From an uncultured Paraburkholderia sp. (lineage in GTDB: Bacteria; Pseudomonadota; Gammaproteobacteria; Burkholderiales; Burkholderiaceae): a stretch of 10,262 nt of DNA. The notes under the pieces are model-generated. The model ran no database searches and was not told where the DNA came from. It was given only the letters and a program-made list of their open reading frames with translations. Below, one piece after another: positions 6,000-10,262 of this stretch. The stretch covers positions 1 through 10,262 of the forward strand of contig CALFSF010000281.1 in assembly GCA_937917025.1 (NCBI GenBank). Direction: 5' to 3'. The translations under genes were made by a program, and so were the position numbers. Position 1 is the first letter of the stretch; every line of letters begins with the position of its first letter.

Positions 6000-6618
6000 T
6001 TATGAGATCGCGACGGGTGCTGCGCGGCGCATGCGCCATCGCGCGATCAGATACAGCGTCGCGGACAGCACAACCGCGGCAAGAAACGTGAGCCACGTAA
6101 TCGACGCGGTGTTCGCGATGAAATTCGCGGGATCGTCCTGACCGCTGAAAAGAATGGCGACGGTCGCAACCCATACGTTGTTCATGGCGTGAGCGCCCAT
6201 TGCTTCGTCGAGTCTTCCGGTCAGACTGACGAGTGCCGAGAGCCCGAGTGACACCACGACGTAGACGGCGAAACGCCAGTAACCCTCGACGCCATGCGCC
6301 GCCGAAAACGCGATGCCCACCAGCAGCGCGATGCACCAGCGTTTTTCGTATGACCTGGCCTGGCGTGCGTGCAAGCCAGCCGCGAAACACGAGCTCCTCG
6401 ATGGCGCATTGAAACGGAAAGAGCAGAAACAGCAACAGCCACGCGAGTGCGATTTCGCCACGTGGCGGCCAGACGAAGTCGAACGCGATGTTGCGTGCCC
6501 CGTTCGGGTCCATGGCCATCGAGACGGCAACGAACACGGCGAGCGACGCCAGATGCGCGACGAACCACAGGCCCGCGCCGTACAGCACGCGACGCGGTTG
6601 CGGCCAGATGCGCCGCAC
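6000..6618 (-). pseudogene. CPBP/CAAX-type intramembrane protease, disrupted by a frameshift
   Basis: CPBP (Abi, CAAX protease-like) proteins are multi-span membrane metalloproteases. The first half, from GTG at 6618, carries a membrane span (residues 11-36) and AIEELVFRGWLARTPGQVIRK, containing the EExxxR motif (Glu74, Glu75, Arg79). After about residue 92 that frame turns into an Arg-rich shadow. The rest continues in another frame as RWCIALLVGIAFSAAHG, with the FxxxH motif, then MGAHAMNNVW with HxxxN, two further spans and TAA at 6002-6000. Removing one A from the A5 run on the - strand (T5 at 6342-6346 on +) joins the two halves into a normal CPBP protein of about 205 residues. The exact start is unclear: GTG at 6618 has a weak ribosome site, and an ATG at 6661 is in another frame. 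All motifs are otherwise intact, so a recent mutation or a sequencing error is likely. Confidence 0.8.
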
Positions 6619-6715
6619 GAAAGCGCTTAACGACAGGCCGCGCGCCAGTCTCCATGTTCATTGCGGGTCATCGTAGCATGTGAGAAATGCGCGCCAGGCG
6701 GTGGCCCTTCGCAAA

Positions 6716-6798
6716 GTTATCCCCACTTTATGTTCACAAGGTTGTGGACAACCGCACCGGTTGCGTCGCAAGTGCTTGAGTGGAAACGACTATCGCCC
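6716..6798 (+). repeat. Repeat copy A with DnaA-box-like sites, upstream of the RidA gene
   Basis: Begins GTTATCCCCACTTTATGTTC and ends AACGACTATCGCCC. The first 38 bases match copy B (7818-7901) at 34 positions, and matching blocks continue to the end. It contains TTATCCCCA (6717-6725), one mismatch from the DnaA box TTATCCACA, and TGTGGACAA (6743-6751), whose complement TTGTCCACA is also one mismatch away. The two face each other as an inverted pair. It lies in the 279-bp gap between the CPBP and RidA genes. Confidence 0.7.
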
Positions 6799-6897
6799 AC
6801 CGGTGCAAACTCAGGCGTGCGGTCTGCGCAACGCATTTTTGACGCGCTATCTTCTGACGGGACCGCACCACGCCGGTCGCCACACACGGAGACGCCT

Positions 6898-7296
6898 GTG
6901 AGTCACGACATCAAGTTCTGGATGGTTCCGGCCGCGCCGACACCGGTCGGACCGTTCTGTCACGCCACCGAATCAGACGGATGGATCTTCATCACCGGAC
7001 AGATGCCGACTTCGCCCGACGACGATCATGCGCCGTTGCCAGAAGGCGTCGTCGCACAGACAAGGCGCGTGATGGATAACCTCGTACTCGTGCTGCAAGG
7101 CATGGGGCTCGGACTCGAACACGTCGTGTCGGCGCGCATCTTCCTCACTGAATTCAAACGCGACTTTGCGTCGATGAACGGGATATACCGCGCGTATTTT
7201 CCAAAGGACGCGTTGCCGGCCAGAACCTGCATCGGCGTGACGGCGCTCGCGTGCGACGCGCTCGTGGAAATCGATTTCATCGCGCGCAGGCCGTAA
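6898..7296 (+). CDS. RidA family (YjgF/YER057c/UK114) protein
   Basis: RidA proteins are trimeric; the type member deaminates reactive enamine/imine intermediates made by PLP enzymes, while other subgroups have different or unknown roles. The 132 residues align end to end with the family: PVGPFCHATESDGWIFITGQ (16-35), GVVAQTRRVMDNLVLVLQGMG (50-70), DFASMNGIYRAYF (89-101) and the signature PARTCIGVTALACDALVEID (107-126). Arg109, which binds the carboxylate in RidA, and Glu124 are kept, as is Asn94. The Tyr of the usual GPY motif is Phe20 here, and the usual Ser before GQ is Thr33, so strict RidA-type activity is not assured. The start is GTG at 6898 with GGAGA at 6888-6892; the frame is open further upstream, but that part overlaps the repeat element and is not protein-like. 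Confidence 0.88.
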   Translation: MSHDIKFWMVPAAPTPVGPFCHATESDGWIFITGQMPTSPDDDHAPLPEGVVAQTRRVMDNLVLVLQGMGLGLEHVVSARIFLTEFKRDFASMNGIYRAYFPKDALPARTCIGVTALACDALVEIDFIARRP

Positions 7297-7297
7297 G

Positions 7298-7325
7298 CGC
7301 TGCGTAACGCAGCGTTACCTTTCTC
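7298..7325 (+). terminator. Terminator-like hairpin after the RidA gene
   Basis: CGCTGCG (7298-7304), loop TAA, CGCAGCG (7308-7314), a perfect 7-bp stem starting one base after the stop codon, then TTACCTTTCTC. The tail is T-rich but interrupted, so termination may be partial. Confidence 0.5.
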
Positions 7326-7413
7326 GCACCGCTGTTTCACCTGTGTCCGACCTCGTCTCATAGACTTCGAGCCGTAGTCACTGACAACGCACACGACGTG
7401 CAAGGAGAAACAG

Positions 7414-7695
7414 ATGAACAAGAAGATCCTTGGAGCAGTACTGGGTATCGCCGTGCTCGCGGCGTCGTCGGCCGCATCGGCGCATGTCAATGTGGCGATC
7501 GGACTCGGCATTCCAGGCCCCGCGGTGTATGCTCCCGCGCCTGTCTATGTGGCGCCCGCGCCGGTCGTCGTAGGCTACGGTTACGGCGACTACGGTGACT
7601 GGCGCGCGCGTCAATGGCGTGAACGCGAATGGCGTGAGCGTCAGTCGCGTCGTGAAGCGTCGCGTGAGCGTCACGGAGGGTGGCGCGGGTATTGA
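7414..7695 (+). CDS. Small exported PXPV-repeat protein
   Basis: A 93-residue secreted or periplasmic protein of unknown function. Residues 1-23 are a clear Sec signal peptide: MNKK, a hydrophobic core ILGAVLGIAVLAASSAA, then an SAHV cleavage region. The mature N-terminus has VAIGLGIPGPAVYAPAPVYV followed by APAPVVVGYGYG, which are PXPV repeats, a pattern common in Burkholderiaceae small exported proteins. Residues 62-93 are Arg- and Trp-rich with repeated WRER/RERQ units, ending GGWRGY. The ATG has a strong AGGAG seven bases upstream. The gene follows the RidA gene's hairpin by about 90 bp and is followed by its own terminator, so it is probably monocistronic. The basic tail could bind an anionic surface or nucleic acid; that is a guess. 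Confidence 0.85.
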   Translation: MNKKILGAVLGIAVLAASSAASAHVNVAIGLGIPGPAVYAPAPVYVAPAPVVVGYGYGDYGDWRARQWREREWRERQSRREASRERHGGWRGY

Positions 7696-7733
7696 GTTCA
7701 GCCCGAACCCGGCAACGACTGTCAACCCGCTAA

Positions 7734-7745
7734 TGCAACGTTGCA
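7734..7745. repeat. 12-bp perfect palindrome TGCAACGTTGCA
   Basis: TGCAAC followed directly by its complement GTTGCA, between the PXPV gene stop and its terminator hairpin. It may be part of the 3' untranslated region; no function is assignable. Confidence 0.35.
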
Positions 7746-7767
7746 ATATCCCTCGCTGAAGCAACAA

Positions 7768-7797
7768 GGGCGGCCCGCCCGGCCGCCCGCTCTCTTC
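7768..7797. terminator. Strong GC hairpin, likely bidirectional terminator between the PXPV and msrA genes
   Basis: GGGCGGCC (7768-7775), loop CGCCC, GGCCGCCC (7781-7788): an 8-bp all-GC stem. On + it is followed by GCTCTCTTC. On - it is followed by TTGTTGCTTC. Both tails are only moderately T-rich. It ends the PXPV transcript and may also stop transcription from msrA. Confidence 0.55.
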
Positions 7798-7817
7798 ACA
7801 ACGTCAGCCATACCCAG

Positions 7818-7901
7818 GTTATCCCCACATTTTGTTCACAAGCCTGTGGACAACCTGCGCACACGTCGTTCAAGTCCCTGACACGCAACGACTATCCGCC
7901 C
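7818..7901 (+). repeat. Repeat copy B with DnaA-box-like sites, 3' of msrA
   Basis: Begins GTTATCCCCACATTTTGTTC and ends AACGACTATCCGCCC, in the same orientation as copy A about 1.1 kb upstream. It has TTATCCCCA (7819-7827), TTGTTCACA (7832-7840) and, inverted, TTGTCCACA (complement of 7845-7853), all near the DnaA-box consensus. It lies between the terminator hairpin and the end of msrA. Confidence 0.7.
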
Positions 7902-7923
7902 GCGGTCTAGCCGCAGGCAGTGC

Positions 7924-8670
7924 TCATTTCGAAGCCGTCGTCACAAGAACCGGTTTGTCGCGGTAGAGCGTCGGGAACAGTCGCTTGAGGTTCGCGACCT
8001 TCGGCAGATCGTTGATGGCGATATACATCGAGTCCGGGTGCAGCGTCAGATAGTTCTGGTGATAGCCTTCGGCCGGATAGAACGCCTTCAGCGCATCGGT
8101 CTTCGTCACGATCGGCGCGGCAAACGCGTGCGACTTGTCGAGCTGCGCGATGTAGCGCTGCGCGATCTGCTTTTGCATGTCGTTTGCCGGAAAGATCGCC
8201 GACCGGTATTGCGTGCCGACGTCGGGGCCCTGCCGGTTCAGCTCGGTCGGATCGTGCGCGACCGAAAAGTAAATTTGCAGCAGCCGGCCGTACGTGATCT
8301 GCGACGGGTCGTACGTGATCTGCACGGATTCCGCGTGGCCTGTCTGCCCGGTGCTGACCGTTTCATATTCGGCCGTATCGCGCGCGCCGCCCGAATAGCC
8401 GGCGACGACGTTCGTCACGCCGCGCACGTGCTGGAACACGCCCTGCACGCCCCAGAAGCAGCCGCCCGCGAGTACCGCTGTTTCCGTATGCGCGCCCGTT
8501 GACGGTTCGTCCACGGCCGGCGGCGCAATCACGACAGCGGCTTCCGCCGACATCGCCGTGCGCTGCGTCATGACGAGCGCGCCGCCGGCAACGCCAAGCG
8601 CCACCGCGACGGCCAGCGCACGCGTGCGCGTGCGCGTCGAGCGTCTGAAAGTTTGAGTCAGGAACTTCAT
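7924..8670 (-). CDS. msrA: Peptide-methionine (S)-S-oxide reductase MsrA, exported or membrane-anchored
   Basis: Reduces the S-form of methionine sulfoxide in oxidised proteins. The catalytic motif GGCFWG is at residues 69-74 (Cys71). Other family marks are GYSGG (91-95), YETVSTGQTGHAESVQI (102-118), YFSVAHDPTELNRQGPDVGT (134-153) with QYRSAIF, and GYHQNYL (202-208). Residues 1-17 are Arg-rich and residues 18-34 hydrophobic, so the enzyme is probably exported or anchored facing the periplasm, unlike cytoplasmic MsrA. Cys71 is the only cysteine: the C-terminal resolving cysteines of E. coli MsrA (Cys198, Cys206) have no counterpart, so an outside thiol must regenerate it. The ATG at 8670 has GAGG upstream. 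It lies 91 bp behind msrB on the same strand, probably in one operon. Confidence 0.93.
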   Translation of the reverse strand: MKFLTQTFRRSTRTRTRALAVAVALGVAGGALVMTQRTAMSAEAAVVIAPPAVDEPSTGAHTETAVLAGGCFWGVQGVFQHVRGVTNVVAGYSGGARDTAEYETVSTGQTGHAESVQITYDPSQITYGRLLQIYFSVAHDPTELNRQGPDVGTQYRSAIFPANDMQKQIAQRYIAQLDKSHAFAAPIVTKTDALKAFYPAEGYHQNYLTLHPDSMYIAINDLPKVANLKRLFPTLYRDKPVLVTTASK

Positions 8671-8761
8671 GATCCACGTCCTCGTTCAACGCGCCGTTTT
8701 GCGTGATGCCCGGCCGGCGCGGGACCGTTGCTGCTTTACGTGCAGATACGCGGCAAAGGCG

Positions 8762-9286
8762 TCATACGGCTTTGGGCGTAAACGTCATCGCAAGGCCGTT
8801 CATGCAATAGCGCAGACCGGTGGGCGGCGGCCCGTCATCGAAGACGTGTCCAAGGTGCCCGCCGCAGCGCCGGCAGTGCACCTCATTGCGCGCCATGCCG
8901 AACGACGTGTCGGTCTGCGTCGCGACGGCGCCATCCAGCGGCTTCCAGAAGCTCGGCCAGCCGGTGTGGCTGTCGAATTTTGTCTTCGATGAAAACAGGT
9001 CCAGCCGGCACCCCGCGCACGCGAAGATGCCCGCGCGGTGTTCGCTGTTGAGCGGGCTGCTGTATGGGTGCTCGGTGCCTTCCTCGCGCAGCACGTTGTA
9101 TTGCGCGTCGGTCAGCATCTTGTGCCACTCGGCGTCCGAATGGACGACTTCGAACGGCGTGCCAGGGGCCGCCTGCGCCTGCGCCGGCGCGGCGCCGAAC
9201 AGGCGCCACGCGGCCGTGCCGCCAGCGAGCGTGGTCGCGCCGAACACCCTCAGGAAAATCCGTTTCGAGCGTTTCATGATATTCAT
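8762..9286 (-). CDS. msrB: Peptide-methionine (R)-S-oxide reductase MsrB, probable Tat export
   Basis: Reduces the R-form of methionine sulfoxide, complementing MsrA. Counting from ATG 9286 (174 residues), family motifs are TEHPYSSPLN (71-80), CAGC (90-93), GWPSFW (109-114), HCRRCGGHLGHVFDDG (137-152) and GLRYCMNG (157-164). Cys90, 93, 138 and 141 are the structural zinc ligands and Cys161 is catalytic. The resolving Cys seen in GCGWPSF-type enzymes is Thr108 here. Residues 5-39 resemble a Tat signal with a KR in place of RR (SKRIFLR), a hydrophobic stretch and an AQA-type cleavage site, suggesting export of the folded enzyme. An ATG at 9277 is equally possible as start; an upstream GTG at 9352 is unlikely because it precedes the signal. 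First gene of a probable msrB-msrA operon. Confidence 0.92.
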   Translation of the reverse strand: MNIMKRSKRIFLRVFGATTLAGGTAAWRLFGAAPAQAQAAPGTPFEVVHSDAEWHKMLTDAQYNVLREEGTEHPYSSPLNSEHRAGIFACAGCRLDLFSSKTKFDSHTGWPSFWKPLDGAVATQTDTSFGMARNEVHCRRCGGHLGHVFDDGPPPTGLRYCMNGLAMTFTPKAV

Positions 9287-9621
9287 CCAGGTAATGTCTC
9301 CGGCCTCGATGTCAGGGCCGCCACGGCGCCCGACGTTCGCCGGAATCCGCACGTTTGTCCGCGGAACCCGTCAAACGCTTTTGCGCATTCGTGAACGTGA
9401 GTCGCGCGACACGCCGATAAATGACAGTACGCCTGCACTGTTTACACATCCAGTGCCAGGTTATTCCGTGAAATATCCGGAAATGTCCGAAACGGTGCAT
9501 CGGGAATAAAGTACGCGCGAGCGGCGTTTGACTTGAGACCACGAGAGGGTCGTAAGCGGAATACACTAGCGCCCCATTTCTAACAGCTTTCATCGCCTCC
9601 ATCCTTCTGAAGACGCCACCG
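9287..9621. promoter_or_regulatory. Divergent control region between msrB and the cytochrome b561 gene
   Basis: This 335-bp gap holds no gene that I can support. GGAATAA occurs once in each direction, at 9467-9461 (-) and 9503-9509 (+), with a further GGAATA at 9558-9563 (+). Such GGAA-type elements resemble -35 boxes of extracytoplasmic-function sigma factors, but I cannot match a firm -10. On + a TTGACT (9529-9534) lies upstream of TACACT (9562-9567), with spacing too long for a normal sigma-70 promoter. No terminator is seen. Confidence 0.3.
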
Positions 9622-10230
9622 ATGAATACACAAGCCAACCCGTCCCGCACCGAACTGGCCGGCGCGACGACGCCCTCGCAGTACTCGCGCACCGCGATGC
9701 TGCTGCACTGGATCATTGCCGTGCTCATCCTCGTCAACGTTACGCTCGGGCTGAGCGCGGATTCGCTTCCGGACGACTGGGTGCGCCCCGTCATCGATAC
9801 GCACAAGTCGATCGGCATCACGGTGCTGGGCCTCGTGCTGCTGCGCATTCTGTGGCGCGCGTCGCACCGGCCGCCGCCGCTGCCGCGCGGTTTTCCGGAC
9901 TGGGAGCGCGGCGCGGCACACGTCGCGCACTTTCTGCTCTACCTGCTGATGATCGGACTGCCGCTCTCGGGATGGATGCACGACTCCGCGTGGAAAGACG
10001 CGGCGACGCATCCGATGAGCCTCTTCGGCATCGTGCCGTGGCCGCGCATCGGATTCATCATGAATCTCGATCCTGCCGTGAAGGAACACCTGCACCTGCA
10101 CGACCGGCTCGGCACGCTGCATACGTGGCTCGGCTATGCGCTGTATGCGCTCCTCGCGATGCACATCGGCGGCGCGCTCAAGCACGAATGGATCGACCGC
10201 AAATCAGTATTGAAACGGATGCTGCCGTGA
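9622..10230 (+). CDS. Cytochrome b561-type di-haem membrane protein
   Basis: An inner-membrane b-type cytochrome of the bacterial b561 (CybB-like) family, which passes electrons between the quinone pool and periplasmic or membrane partners. Four hydrophobic spans are visible, near residues 25-44, 62-79, 99-118 and 166-184. Candidate haem-ligand His are His29 (LLHW), His61 (DTHKSIG), His100 or His103 (AAHVAHFLLY), His167 (LHTWLGYALYALLAMHIGGA) and His181. The loop after the third span is long and holds several His (residues 120-160). The N-terminus has no signal peptide; the first 22 residues are polar and cytoplasmic. The ATG at 9622 follows a weak GAAGA. It diverges from msrB and overlaps the next gene's probable start, so it likely leads a small operon. 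Confidence 0.88.
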   Translation: MNTQANPSRTELAGATTPSQYSRTAMLLHWIIAVLILVNVTLGLSADSLPDDWVRPVIDTHKSIGITVLGLVLLRILWRASHRPPPLPRGFPDWERGAAHVAHFLLYLLMIGLPLSGWMHDSAWKDAATHPMSLFGIVPWPRIGFIMNLDPAVKEHLHLHDRLGTLHTWLGYALYALLAMHIGGALKHEWIDRKSVLKRMLP

Positions 10231-10262
10231 CCCAGGATGTCGACCTTCCCGTCGAGAACGCG
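10227..10262 (+). CDS. Start of an unknown gene cut by the window edge
   Basis: GTG at 10227 overlaps the TGA of the cytochrome gene (GTGA) and opens a frame reading MTQDVDLPVENA to the window end. Overlap of this kind usually means translational coupling. An ATG at 10237 in another frame is an alternative start. b561 genes are often followed by YceI-type genes, but these 12 residues do not allow an assignment. Confidence 0.35.
   Translation, partial: MTQDVDLPVENA

Noticed and set aside
6661..6897. N-terminal extension of the RidA frame from 6661
   Set aside because: It runs through the repeat element, has no ribosome site and no family match; GTG 6898 has a clear site and gives normal family length.
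7583..7690. CRISPR-like or tandem array in the PXPV gene 3' half
   Set aside because: Repeated GCGTGA(A/G)CG units are short, irregular and in frame; they encode the Arg-rich WRER repeats.
6716..7901. Replication origin at the DnaA-box-like repeats
   Set aside because: There is no dnaA, dnaN, parA or rep gene nearby, no AT-rich unwinding region, and the boxes are few and imperfect. Kept only as a repeat.
6716..7901. Insertion sequence or composite transposon bounded by the two repeats
   Set aside because: There is no transposase, the copies are in the same orientation, they are diverged, and no target duplications are visible.
9312..9848. 178-residue - frame across the msrB/b561 gap
   Set aside because: It overlaps the b561 coding region in a shadow frame and shows no domain or ribosome site.

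Overview
The window looks like chromosomal DNA from a Burkholderiaceae beta-proteobacterium, most likely Paraburkholderia, Caballeronia or Burkholderia. The reasons are high GC with GC-rich third codon positions, an H-NS-type protein with the TWSG..PPAWI signature, a PXPV-repeat secreted protein, a DUF1488 protein, and several small proteins of a kind typical of that family. There are no rRNA or tRNA genes, no CRISPR array, no transposase and no phage genes. Organism and family assignments come from reading the sequence by eye, without database searches.

Layout. Bases 1-1669 (+) carry an M48-type zinc metalloprotease with a helical repeat-like C-terminus. A signal-like open frame just upstream is separated from it by an in-frame TGA. 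Facing it (2452-1796, -) is an H-NS-family protein fused to a histone H1-like Lys/Ala tail; two adjacent odd-centred palindromes lie at its putative promoter. Bases about 2500-2850 are a lower-GC patch with a 62-codon open frame that has no good start, probably a gene remnant. A small unknown ORF (3152-2892, -) follows, then an intrinsic-terminator-like hairpin on the - strand with no gene feeding it.

Bases 3438-4809 (+) hold three small genes: a PRC-barrel protein, an unrecognised 103-residue protein and a DUF1488 protein. Two membrane-protein genes on the - strand follow: an RDD-family protein (5829-4882) and a CPBP/CAAX-type intramembrane protease (6618-6000) broken by one extra base in an A5 run. 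On the + strand come a RidA-family protein (6898-7296) and a small exported PXPV-repeat protein (7414-7695), each followed by a terminator-like hairpin. An imperfect repeat of about 84 bp containing DnaA-box-like 9-mers occurs on both sides of this pair, in the same orientation.

The last part is a methionine-sulfoxide repair locus. A probable Tat-exported MsrB and a membrane- or periplasm-targeted MsrA lie on the - strand (9286-8762, 8670-7924), diverging from a di-haem cytochrome b561-type membrane protein (9622-10230, +). Both Msr enzymes keep the catalytic cysteine but lack the usual resolving cysteines, so the system probably depends on an external thiol or other reductant. Whether the b561 protein takes part is a guess from position. 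A further gene probably starts at 10227, overlapping the b561 stop, and leaves the window.
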